Origin: Hwanghaeella sp.
Lineage (GTDB): Bacteria; Pseudomonadota; Alphaproteobacteria; UBA8366; Aestuariispiraceae
Direction of reading: 5' to 3'
Length of the DNA stretch: 35,979 nt
Assembly: GCA_028282025.1 (NCBI GenBank)
Contig: JANQIT010000157.1
Coordinates: 1 to 35,979 of the forward strand
In this document: positions 23,428-30,687 of the stretch, piece by piece
Layout of the letters: every line of letters starts with the position of its first letter
Position numbering within the stretch: the stretch's first letter is position 1
The notes under the pieces: generated by a model
Told to the model about the DNA's origin: nothing
Seen by the model: the letters and a program-made list of their open reading frames with translations, nothing else
The model's database searches: none
Translations under genes and position numbers: made by a program

Positions 23428-24177
23428 TCATCCGATGGTGACCGGCGAGCCAATTGCAAGTTGAAACCGATTGTCCGCGCGGCCCAGGTTGACGGCGATC
23501 TCGACGAGGCCGAGGGAGTTTTCGTACCAGAAGGCGGCGCCTTCCGGCGCCTCGCCGAAAGTGCCCGCGCGGGACAACCGGAGGTCCCCCACGCCCAGGG
23601 TTGCGCCGGCGTCCAGCGCCGTGGCGCGCAGGCCGGTCATGGCGTTGCCGAAAGCGTCGATGTAAATCACCGCCGGCAGGTCTTCGGGCCAATCCTCGCC
23701 GATGCCGCCGGTTTGCGGGTCCAGCGCCGTGGTCGCCTGTTCCAGCCATGTCTTTCCCTCCGCCGCGATATAGGCGGCGGCCGGTGCGAACAGGTCGCGG
23801 CCGTGAAAACTTGCGGACAGGACGCCGGGCTTCCAGTCGATCCGCCGCCTGACCGCGCCGGTCGTCCGTCTGGCGATCTGGCTCAACAAGCCGTTGTCCG
23901 GCCCGACGAAAGTCCGTCCGCCCGCTTCGAGAACCATGGCGCGCCGCGCGGTCCCGACGCCGGGATCGACAACCGCGACACAGATGGCGTCGGCCGGCAT
24001 GTCGGACGCCAGGGCCGCCAGCAAATAGGCCGAAGACCGCGGGTCTTGGCGCGGAGCGTCGTGCATCAGGTCGATGACTGCAACGCCATGCGGCAGACGG
24101 TCCGCCAGGCGCGCATGCATCTGCCCCACATAGGGACCGCTATATTCGAAGTCGGTGAAGAGGTATATATGGCGCAT
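23428..24177 (-). CDS. SAM hydrolase (SAM hydroxide adenosyltransferase) family protein
   Basis: Member of the DUF62 fluorinase/chlorinase-like family, whose common form splits S-adenosylmethionine with hydroxide to adenosine and methionine. At 249 residues it has the hallmark YLFTDFEYSGPYVG at the start, VAVVDPGVGTARRA, GPDNGLLS, SFHGRDLFAPAAAY and YIDAFGNAMTGL. This points to the hydrolase branch rather than a halogenase, though the halide-binding loop cannot be judged by eye. The biological role of these hydrolases is poorly known. It is convergent with the chemoreceptor (22 bases) and divergent from the receiver-Hpt gene. Confidence 0.88.
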   Translation of the reverse strand: MRHIYLFTDFEYSGPYVGQMHARLADRLPHGVAVIDLMHDAPRQDPRSSAYLLAALASDMPADAICVAVVDPGVGTARRAMVLEAGGRTFVGPDNGLLSQIARRTTGAVRRRIDWKPGVLSASFHGRDLFAPAAAYIAAEGKTWLEQATTALDPQTGGIGEDWPEDLPAVIYIDAFGNAMTGLRATALDAGATLGVGDLRLSRAGTFGEAPEGAAFWYENSLGLVEIAVNLGRADNRFQLAIGSPVTIG

Positions 24178-24284
24178 CTGTTATGCATCGCACAGGATGA
24201 TCGTGTTGTGAACTTTCTACTGTGGCGCGATTGGCCTGATTCCTGCACAAGTTGGCGGTAAACACGGTAACGAGAAGCAAGATA

Positions 24285-25142
24285 ATGCAACCCGAAGCCA
24301 CCACCTCTGATCGTCCGGTACGGCGGGACGGCGCGCCGGGGGAAGGTCTAGGACATGTATTGCTGGTAGATGACGGCGACACCAACCGGATGATCGCGGC
24401 GGCCATGTTGCGCCGGGCCGGATATTCGGTCGACGAGGCTTTTGACGGCGCCGAAGCGGTTTCAATGGCGTTGCAAGGCCGCTATGTCGCCATTCTGATG
24501 GATCTTGCCATGCCGGTTATGGACGGGATGGAGGCTACCCTCTCGATACGCGAATTGCCTGCGCCCCATTGCGAAACGCCCATCGTCGCCTTGACGGCCC
24601 ACGATACGCCGTCCGACCGCATCCGCTGTCTTGAGGCGGGTATGGATGATTATATCGCGAAACCACTGCGTTATACGGAGCTTGTGGATGTGATGCAGCG
24701 GACCGTCCGGGCGCGCGGCGTCACGGCCCCGGACTGTTCGAAGGAAGCGGTCGTGGCTGCCTCTCAAGCCCGGCGGTTGCAGCAGTCCGACCTGGATCCG
24801 TCGGATTTGATCGATGACGGCAAGCTCCGCCAATTGGAACAGGACGCGGGTCCGGAGGCGATGCGCAACCTGATCGAAATGTTCGTAAAAGAGGCGTGGA
24901 CGCTCTCTAAAATATTGCAAAATAAAGAAAATAATGAAGATGTCGCGACGTTGCAGCGGACGGCTCATTCCCTGAAAAGCAGCGCCGCGGCCTTCGGGGC
25001 CCGCGCTTTGGAGGTTGTGGGTGCGGCAGCCGAGAAGGCTTATGCGCGTTCCGACATGGCCAGTGCGGCAACCGTGCTGGGAAACCTGCCCGATTTGGTC
25101 GCGGCGACGGAAGCGGTCTTCAAGGAGCGTGGGTTGGTCTGA
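24285..25142 (+). CDS. Response regulator receiver with C-terminal Hpt domain
   Basis: Phosphorelay protein of 285 residues. The receiver domain (about 22-140) has VLLVDDGDTNR, the phospho-acceptor Asp73 (ILMDLAMPVMDGMEA), Thr104 in VALTAHD and Lys126 in IAKPLRY. The C-terminal histidine phosphotransfer domain (about 175-283) has His228 in AHSLKSSAAAFGA. It lacks a kinase or DNA-binding part, so it should shuttle phosphate between a hybrid kinase elsewhere and another regulator. ATG 24285 with GAGAAG upstream is chosen over TTG 24252. A poly-Lys/Asn patch (NKENNEDV, about 213) interrupts the Hpt helices. Confidence 0.9.
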   Translation: MQPEATTSDRPVRRDGAPGEGLGHVLLVDDGDTNRMIAAAMLRRAGYSVDEAFDGAEAVSMALQGRYVAILMDLAMPVMDGMEATLSIRELPAPHCETPIVALTAHDTPSDRIRCLEAGMDDYIAKPLRYTELVDVMQRTVRARGVTAPDCSKEAVVAASQARRLQQSDLDPSDLIDDGKLRQLEQDAGPEAMRNLIEMFVKEAWTLSKILQNKENNEDVATLQRTAHSLKSSAAAFGARALEVVGAAAEKAYARSDMASAATVLGNLPDLVAATEAVFKERGLV

Positions 25143-25177
25143 GAGACCGGTTTCGATCCGGGACCGGTCCGGGTCGG

Positions 25178-25253
25178 TGGTGCCGGCTGCGTGACTTGAA
25201 CACGCGACCCCATCATTACGAATGATGTGCTCTACCAACTGAGCTAAGCCGGC
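25178..25253 (-). tRNA. tRNA-Thr (anticodon CGU)
   Basis: A full cloverleaf reads on the minus strand: acceptor GCCGGCT with AGCCGGC, D arm GCTC-AGTTGGTA-GAGC, anticodon stem CATCA/TGATG with loop TTCGTAA (anticodon CGT), T arm GCGTG-TTCAAGT-CACGC, and an encoded CCA. It would read ACG threonine codons. Length is 76. Confidence 0.97.
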
Positions 25254-25273
25254 CCAACCACCGTGAGAACGCT

Positions 25274-25302
25274 CTGATATTTGGCGGAACTGAGTTCTGC
25301 AA
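25274..25302 (-). promoter_or_regulatory. Promoter of tRNA-Thr
   Basis: On the minus strand, TTGCAG (25302-25297) and TATCAG (25279-25274) are 17 bases apart, placing the RNA start about 14 bases before the mature tRNA end. Confidence 0.5.
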
Positions 25303-25370
25303 GTTCTTTTTCGCCTACAGCCTCACCGGTGGAACCGGCGGGCGAAAAAAAATCGCGTTTTTCGTATCTA

Positions 25371-25413
25371 TGTGACCGGGGTCACTTCGCACTGGACGGG
25401 GGACGGGTAGGGT
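25371..25413 (+). promoter_or_regulatory. CRP/FNR-type site with possible promoter
   Basis: TGTGA-CCGGGG-TCACT (25371-25386) nearly matches the CRP consensus TGTGA-N6-TCACA and lies in a perfect GTGACC/GGTCAC dyad. A TAGGGT at 25408-25413 would start RNA near 25420, putting the dyad centre about 41.5 bases upstream, the class II activator position. A GTGACC dyad alone can arise by chance. Confidence 0.4.
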
Positions 25414-25419
25414 GAGGTC

Positions 25420-25530
25420 ATCAAAAGGGTTTTTTCATCAGCCAGTTTTTGGCGAGAAGCATCTTCCCTTTTGCCTCTTACTCTCCCTCGCCTCGACGGC
25501 CCGGCACTTTGACCGGGCCGCTTTTTTTGA
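25420..25530 (+). ncRNA. Candidate small RNA of about 110 nt
   Basis: Between the possible promoter at 25408 and the strong terminator at 25497-25528 there is no supported protein-coding frame. The interval holds C/U-rich single-stranded-looking stretches (CATCTTCCCTTTTGCC and CTTACTCTCCCTCGCC) complementary to Shine-Dalgarno sequences, like the loops of alphaproteobacterial sRNAs, and ends in a hairpin with a T7 tail suited to Hfq. No expression data are available; this is an inference from layout. Confidence 0.4.
25497..25530 (+). terminator. Strong rho-independent terminator
   Basis: CGGCCCGG (25497-25504) pairs perfectly with CCGGGCCG (25513-25520) across an eight-base loop, followed by C and seven T. 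It is the best terminator in the window, yet the nearest plus-strand gene ends 355 bases before it, so it probably ends an unannotated transcript. Confidence 0.85.
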
Positions 25531-25570
25531 GTTTTTCTTGCACGCGCCGGGGCCATGCAGACTAGCCAAA

Positions 25571-25607
25571 TGCAAAGAATGATTCGCAGTTTCAAATGCA
25601 AATTGCA
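25571..25607. promoter_or_regulatory. Fur-like inverted repeats in a long intergenic region
   Basis: AAAGAAT-G-ATTCGCA (25574-25588) resembles the box before bfd (ATTCGCA half site shared), and TGCAA-A-TTGCA (25597-25607) is a perfect 5-1-5 palindrome nearby. No neighbouring gene is clearly served. The remaining sequence between 25608 and 25880 holds nothing that I can support. Confidence 0.35.
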
Positions 25608-25880
25608 ATGCGCACCCCTGCTTTTGAGCATCGTTCCATACTTCGGGTTCAACTGAGTTTCCCTGGGGTTCATACGGATAGATGGGTTCCCGAAAGAGCC
25701 TCACGAAACCCGGATACGGCGTGGGCGGCCGTACTATCGCCGTGCCGAGAGCATCACCAACGGCGGCCGAAGCGCTGCCGCATCGCTTTCGCGCCGGTTC
25801 CCGTCCGCGGCAGACCTGTGCCGCGGTCTCAGCCGATATGGAATGAACGCAAATCGCTCTGGAAGCCCCCCTCTACGCCC

Positions 25881-25895
25881 TGGCACAAGCCTTGC
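25881..25895 (+). promoter_or_regulatory. sigma54-type promoter
   Basis: TGGCAC-AAGCC-TTGC (25881-25895) matches the -24/-12 consensus TGGCAC-N5-TTGC with the required spacing. RNA would start near 25907, shortly before the small ORF at 25932. No activator-site array was identified upstream. Confidence 0.6.
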
Positions 25896-25931
25896 GCTCC
25901 TTGGCGTCAGTGAAAGCCATTTTTTTGTGGG

Positions 25932-26165
25932 ATGTTGTGTCGGATGATTCAGTTTGAACGGACAGTGGAAGTGCGTGCGGTGCTGGAAGGTTTGCGATCC
26001 GGGCGGCCGCGGGTAGAGCGACGCCGCCGGCCGCGGCCGCTTAGATGCTACCTTCACCTGGTGGAGGACTGCGGCGAACAGGATGCCAACCGTTTTGAGA
26101 TCCTATCCGGCGCCAAGGACCTTCTGCGCCGCTACATTGTCTGGCGGCTTGCGGCTTACGCCTGA
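25932..26165 (+). CDS. Small hypothetical protein behind a sigma54-type promoter
   Basis: ORF of 77 residues (73 from the second ATG at 25944, beginning MIQFERTVEVRAVLEG). It has an Arg-rich middle (RVERRRRPRPLR) and a helical C-terminus (EILSGAKDLLRRYIVWRLAAY). No signal peptide or membrane span. The ribosome-binding site is weak (GTGGGA). Main support is the sigma54-type promoter starting 51 bases upstream and the lack of any other gene there. Its last ten bases overlap the hemY 3' end on the other strand. It is unrecognised and may not be real. Confidence 0.4.
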   Translation: MLCRMIQFERTVEVRAVLEGLRSGRPRVERRRRPRPLRCYLHLVEDCGEQDANRFEILSGAKDLLRRYIVWRLAAYA

Positions 26166-27358
26166 ACCGCTGCGTCTTCTCCGGTGGCTTTGGCCAACCA
26201 GTAGCGGGCCTTCTCCAGGTCCGCATGTTCCGCTTCTTCCAGTTGGGCCATCAAACGGCAGACGCGTGGTTCCGGCTGACCGTCGCTCTCCACCAGTTTT
26301 TCCAGATGGCTGCGCGCCTCTCCCCATAGTTCCGCATCCAGCGCGGCTTCGGCCAAGGCGACATGGCTCTCCGGATGATCCGGGTTCAGGGACAGCAGAT
26401 GTTCGAACCGCGTCACCTGGCTCAAGGCGTTCGCGCCGGGCGGGGCGACGTCCCGGTAGGCCCGGCTGATCGCGGGATCCGGCGCCTGTCGCCAGGCGTC
26501 TTCCAGCAAACGAGTCGCTTTCGCCTCCTTGCCGCGCCGGGCCAGAAGGCGCGCCGACATGGTGACGGCTTCCGCCAGATCGCCGGCCAGCTTGCCCGCC
26601 TGATTGGCCAGTTTCAGGGCCTGATCGTAATCGCCGGCGGACTGCCGCTCGCGCGCCTGGGCCATGAGAAGCTTGGCTTTCATCCGTTTCGCCTCGCCCT
26701 CTGGAATGGCCTTGTTGCGCATCGCCACCGTGATGGTTTTCAACGCCCCGTCCCAGTCGCCCGCCTCCTGCTGAAGGTCCAGCAAATGCCGGGCGGCCCA
26801 GCTTGTGCCGGGGCGAAGGGTGAAGGCCTTTTCCGCAAGCGCCGTTGCCTCGTCGCGATTCCCGTCGCTGATCGCCTGCATCAGCAGGCCGCGCGTCCCT
26901 AGGAACGCCGTGTCCTGGTTTTCCAGCATTTCCGCGAAATATTTCTTCGCCGCGTCGGAATCCCCCTCCAATTGTGCGGCTTGGGCGGTCAGAAGACGGG
27001 TTAGCGGCGGGTCTTCCAACAGCGTTTCCGCCTTGCGCGCCAGCCGCCGCGCTTCCGCCGGGTCGCCCGCGGCGACAGCCACCAGCCCCTGCGTAAGCGT
27101 CTTATAGCCCCGTTCGCGCCGTGTTGCGCGGCGCGACGCCATGAATTTCCCGGGCGCCGCTATGGTGCCGCTGAACAGGCGTGCGAAGATCACGGAGACG
27201 ACCACGAAGACCAGCAGCAGCAGCGCAAGCAGCCCGACCGAGATATCGACCCGCCATCCCTGCCAATCAATACTCACCCGGCCTGGATATTCAGCGATGT
27301 ACAGCGCCGCCGCCACAATAAGGGCGACTTTGATAAGCAGCAGAAGTCCGCGGATCAT
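26156..27358 (-). CDS. hemY: HemY-like membrane TPR protein
   Basis: Inner-membrane protein of 400 residues of the proteobacterial HemY family (not the protoporphyrinogen oxidase of Bacillus), linked to late haem synthesis by gene position only. Two hydrophobic segments (about 2-22 and 40-62) enclose the family signature YIAEYPGRVSIDWQGWRVD. The cytosolic remainder is a TPR array (AVAAGDPAEARRLARKAETLL; ALAEKAFTLRPGTSWAARHLL; LLSLNPDHPESHVALAEAALD). ATG 27358 gives the standard start MIRGLLLLIKVAL. It follows the hemD fusion by 14 bases and so ends the hemC-hemD-hemY operon. Confidence 0.9.
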   Translation of the reverse strand: MIRGLLLLIKVALIVAAALYIAEYPGRVSIDWQGWRVDISVGLLALLLLVFVVVSVIFARLFSGTIAAPGKFMASRRATRRERGYKTLTQGLVAVAAGDPAEARRLARKAETLLEDPPLTRLLTAQAAQLEGDSDAAKKYFAEMLENQDTAFLGTRGLLMQAISDGNRDEATALAEKAFTLRPGTSWAARHLLDLQQEAGDWDGALKTITVAMRNKAIPEGEAKRMKAKLLMAQARERQSAGDYDQALKLANQAGKLAGDLAEAVTMSARLLARRGKEAKATRLLEDAWRQAPDPAISRAYRDVAPPGANALSQVTRFEHLLSLNPDHPESHVALAEAALDAELWGEARSHLEKLVESDGQPEPRVCRLMAQLEEAEHADLEKARYWLAKATGEDAAVQA

Positions 27359-27372
27359 GGCTGGCGCACTCC

Positions 27373-29682
27373 CTAACCGCCTGCCGCGGCGTTTTGCAGC
27401 CGCGTCAAGGCGGCGTTGCGCAGCGCTTCGAGGGCGGCATCCGCCGTCACCCGCTTGGCTGCCCGGTCGACCCAATCCGCAATCGCCGGGTCCAAACCGG
27501 CAAACGGCCGGACCGCATCGACCGCCGCCGGCAGGTCGTTGCGCGCCAGGGCCGCTTCGGCGCGCGACACGGCAGGTGCGTCCGGGGCGTCGTCGACGCG
27601 GCGGATGCTCACCAGGCTACGCAGTTCGGCCAGGGTTTCCGCCATCCAGTCCGACGCGCCGCCGACACGCTCGGCGCGGTCAACCAGGGCCGCGATGGCG
27701 GTAAAATCGGTGGTCAGTTGGGACCGGGTCGCGATGACCTGATCTTCGAACGGCCGCAGCGCCGCCAGCGCCGCCGTCACCATCTCGTCGCTGGACGCCA
27801 ACGCGCCGATATCGGCCAGGGCGCCGCCGAACGGTTCGGAAGCCGCGATCAGATCGCCCAACTGCCCGACCGCCAGCACCATCGCCGCTTCCGCGCCCGC
27901 CGGACCGCCCGAAGCGCTCTCGATCTGTCCCAGCCTTTGCTCCAGGGCGGCCAGCCGGTCGGAAACGCCTTCGATCCCGGCGCGCAACGTGTCGAACTGA
28001 TCCGCGAAGGTCGCCAATTCGGCCCGGAAGGCTTCCAATGACCCGTCCGCCCGGTTGTCCATGGCGTCCACGCGCTGGCGCAAGGCGGCGATGGCCTCGG
28101 AAAGCGGGCCCAGATCGACCGTGGCCGGTTCGCTCTGCCGCGATACCGCCGCCCGGTCTTCAAGCGCGGCAAGCCGGTCCAGGATCGGCGCCAGTTCGCC
28201 GGTCAGCAGGGAGGGGTCCAATGTGGCGGCTGGCGCGGCGGGTGCTGCGGCCTTCGCCTCGACGGTATCCAGGCGTTTCCGGAGATCCTCCAGACCTTTC
28301 AGTACCGACGGGTCCGCCGGTGCGGCGGCAGGCTTCGGCGGCGGGCCGAAAAACTGCGACAGGTGGCCTTCCAGCGCGGCATCCACGCCGGGCCGCCAAT
28401 AACTCTGCGTCGCGACGGATCCCGCCGCGGCGATTGCGACGAGAAGGGCGAGCCACGCCGTGCCGCTGGGGCGGCGGATTACCTGTACGGCCGGAGGCGG
28501 CGATGCGTCGGATTCCGACCCCGCCGTGGGAGGAGCATCCTTCTCTGCAGGTTGGTTTTCCGGGGTGTCTGTAGCGCCGGTCCCGGCGGCCTCCGCTGCC
28601 GCGGTCTCGCCCTGATTATCATCCCGCGGCGTTTCCTCGCCGGTCGGCGCCGGTGTCAGATCAACGCCTTCTCGCGCCGCGACTTCCTGGATGTCCTGCC
28701 AGCGGTTCTCCGGAATATGGTTGCGCGCTTTCCAGCCCTGCACCGTGCTGACCGCGATATCCAGCTTCTGAGCCATAGGGCGGATGCCCCCGAAGCGGTC
28801 AATGACCGTTTCGGCATCCAGAGCCATTTCAGATCCGGTTTCTTGACCGTTCGCCGTGTCGTTCATGGTGCCCCCTGAATCCGGCAGCGCGTCCGTTGTC
28901 GACAGCGGTCCGGTGGGGCCGCTTTCCCTAGGTTTTAGCGCCTCGCTGGCGGCTTGCAACACAGAAGCCCGGTCGGGATGCGGTGCAATAACAATTTTTC
29001 GCCAGGATAGCGCCTTCGCCGCCTCGGCGACATTCTCACTCATGCAGACCGCCGCGATACGCCCCGCCGCCTCGGCATGGCCCGCTTCTGCGGTCAGTGT
29101 ACAGACGATCCGCGCGGTGCGGGGCGAAAACAGCATCACGCCGTCCAGCCGCCCCGCCGCCATCGCCTGCGATACCATATCCGGCAGGGTGTCCGCCGCG
29201 ACCGCTTCATAAAGGACCCGGCGGTCGACCGTATAGCCCTTTGCCGTCAGCAGGGCGGCCAACTCTCCGGCGCGCTGCGTCCCGGCAACATGCAGCAGCA
29301 CGCCGTCCGCCGGCGCGGTGCGCGCTGAAACATAGTCCGCCAGGGCGTCGACATCCCCATCGGCGCTTTCGACATCCGGGAAGCCCTGCGCGTCCGCCTC
29401 GGCGGCGGTGTTGACCCCGACGGCATAGACCTTGATATCGCGGCGCTCCGTATTCCCGGCCAGCGCCCGCACGCCATTGGCGGAGGTGAACAGGACCGCG
29501 CCGACCCCCGTGAGGTCGACGGGCTTTTCGTGGATGTCGATCTCCAGGACCGGGGCGGCCAGGGCGTCGATCCCGGCGTTTGCAAGCGCGCCGGCCAACG
29601 CTTCCGCGTCTTCCCGCGGTCTTGGCACCCAGACGGACGGGCGCGGCTTCGCCCAGGGGCTGGCCGGGCCGCCGCCGCTCAT
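27373..29682 (-). CDS. hemD: Uroporphyrinogen-III synthase fused to COG4223 mitofilin-like membrane protein
   Basis: One 769-codon frame encodes two proteins normally separate. Residues 1-245 are HemD, which cyclises hydroxymethylbilane to uroporphyrinogen III (VLFTSANGVRALA, ADGVLLHVAGTQRAGEL, GVMLFSPRTARI). A 20-residue linker reaches Met273. Then comes a helix-turn-helix-like domain (about 288-340; FGGIRPMAQKLDIAVSTVQGW), a Pro/Ala/Glu-rich stretch, one transmembrane helix (about 405-425), and a long coiled-coil/mitofilin-like region to the end. ATG 28866 (Met273) has AGGGGG four bases upstream, so a separate shorter product may also be made. Start 29682 overlaps the hemC stop by four bases. 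HemD-HemX fusions are known in other proteobacteria. Confidence 0.85.
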   Translation of the reverse strand: MSGGGPASPWAKPRPSVWVPRPREDAEALAGALANAGIDALAAPVLEIDIHEKPVDLTGVGAVLFTSANGVRALAGNTERRDIKVYAVGVNTAAEADAQGFPDVESADGDVDALADYVSARTAPADGVLLHVAGTQRAGELAALLTAKGYTVDRRVLYEAVAADTLPDMVSQAMAAGRLDGVMLFSPRTARIVCTLTAEAGHAEAAGRIAAVCMSENVAEAAKALSWRKIVIAPHPDRASVLQAASEALKPRESGPTGPLSTTDALPDSGGTMNDTANGQETGSEMALDAETVIDRFGGIRPMAQKLDIAVSTVQGWKARNHIPENRWQDIQEVAAREGVDLTPAPTGEETPRDDNQGETAAAEAAGTGATDTPENQPAEKDAPPTAGSESDASPPPAVQVIRRPSGTAWLALLVAIAAAGSVATQSYWRPGVDAALEGHLSQFFGPPPKPAAAPADPSVLKGLEDLRKRLDTVEAKAAAPAAPAATLDPSLLTGELAPILDRLAALEDRAAVSRQSEPATVDLGPLSEAIAALRQRVDAMDNRADGSLEAFRAELATFADQFDTLRAGIEGVSDRLAALEQRLGQIESASGGPAGAEAAMVLAVGQLGDLIAASEPFGGALADIGALASSDEMVTAALAALRPFEDQVIATRSQLTTDFTAIAALVDRAERVGGASDWMAETLAELRSLVSIRRVDDAPDAPAVSRAEAALARNDLPAAVDAVRPFAGLDPAIADWVDRAAKRVTADAALEALRNAALTRLQNAAAGG

Positions 29683-30605
29683 GGCCGGTAGCTGTCGTCC
29701 ATATCGGCGGCCAGGAATTTGCCCGCGTCCACTGCAATGGCCAGGGCGTCCGACCGGCGGCCGGTCCGCTCCACCCGCATCATCCCGCTGCCGTCCGGCC
29801 GCGCGACCAGTCCGCGGAAGCGCGCGTCCTCTCCGGTGAATTCCATCAGCCCGGCGATGGGGGTGCGGCAGGACCCGTCGAGTTCCGCAAGGTAGGCCCG
29901 TTCCGCGGTGACGCGTTGCGCGGTTTCGGAATGGTCCACTTTCGCCAACAGGGCCATCACCGCGCCGGCGTCCGCGCGGGCGGTGATGCCGATGGCGCCC
30001 TGTGCGACCGCCGGCAGGAATTCTTCGGGCTCCAGCGCCTGGGTCGCGACGTCCGTCATATCCATGCGGTTCAGCCCGGCCATCGCCAGCATGGTCGCCT
30101 GCGCCTCCCCGTCCTCCAGTTTCCGCAGCCGTGTCTGAACATTGCCCCGGAATGGAATGACCTTCAGATCCGGACGCTCGCTAAGGATCTGCGCCTGCCG
30201 CCGCAGCGACGAGGTGCCGACGACGGCCCCCTGCGGTAGATCGCCGAACCGCCCGACGCCCGGCGCCACCAGGGCGTCGCGCACATCTTCCCGGGGCAGA
30301 AACGCGCCCAGCGCGATACCGTCGGGCAACCAGGTTTCCAGATCCTTCATCGAATGCACGGCGATATCGACCCGCCCGTCCAGTTGGGCCGCGTCCAACT
30401 CCTTGCTGAACAGACCCTTGCCGCCGATTTCGGAAAGCGGACGGTCGAGCACCCGGTCGCCGGTCGTCTTGATGATGACGATCTCCGTTTTCAGGCCTGG
30501 CGCAGCCTTGGAAAGACGGTCCGCGGCCTCATGCGCCTGGGCCAGCGCCAGGGGCGATCCGCGGGTGCCGATGCGAAGAATTTCGGGAAGATCGGAGGTG
30601 GTCAT
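29679..30605 (-). CDS. hemC: Hydroxymethylbilane synthase (porphobilinogen deaminase)
   Basis: Polymerises four porphobilinogen units to hydroxymethylbilane, the substrate of HemD next door. The 308 residues fit the family. Visible are RIGTRGSPLALAQ, KTTGDRVLDRPLSEIGGKGLF, DIAVHSMKDLE with the catalytic Asp, GTSSLRRQAQ, FRGNVQTRLRKL and the cofactor-binding Cys246 in ELDGSCRTPIAG. ATG 30605 is the start. First gene of the hemC-hemD-hemY operon, divergent from tsaD. Confidence 0.97.
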   Translation of the reverse strand: MTTSDLPEILRIGTRGSPLALAQAHEAADRLSKAAPGLKTEIVIIKTTGDRVLDRPLSEIGGKGLFSKELDAAQLDGRVDIAVHSMKDLETWLPDGIALGAFLPREDVRDALVAPGVGRFGDLPQGAVVGTSSLRRQAQILSERPDLKVIPFRGNVQTRLRKLEDGEAQATMLAMAGLNRMDMTDVATQALEPEEFLPAVAQGAIGITARADAGAVMALLAKVDHSETAQRVTAERAYLAELDGSCRTPIAGLMEFTGEDARFRGLVARPDGSGMMRVERTGRRSDALAIAVDAGKFLAADMDDSYRP

Positions 30606-30614
30606 ATCGAAGCT

Positions 30615-30641
30615 GTAGCCTATCCGTTACGGTTAGGCTAC
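30615..30641. promoter_or_regulatory. 27-nt near-perfect palindrome between hemC and tsaD
   Basis: GTAGCCTA-t-CCGT-t-ACGG-t-TAGGCTAC: 12 of 13 base pairs match around a central T at 30628. It fills much of the 82-base divergent gap. TAGGCT occurs symmetrically on both strands and resembles a -10 element. It may be an operator for a dimeric regulator, or a paired promoter. Confidence 0.5.
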
Positions 30642-30687
30642 ACCCCGGCACGACGAATTTCCGATTGCCGCTTGGAACGGATTGAAG

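Noticed and set aside
25368-25704. Overlapping minus-strand ORFs of 88 and 101 codons across the terminator
   Set aside because: Basic, low-complexity translations across a strong hairpin; more likely non-coding.
25596-25913. 105-codon plus-strand ORF in the long intergenic region
   Set aside because: Arg/Pro-rich, no ribosome-binding site, and it runs through the sigma54-type promoter.
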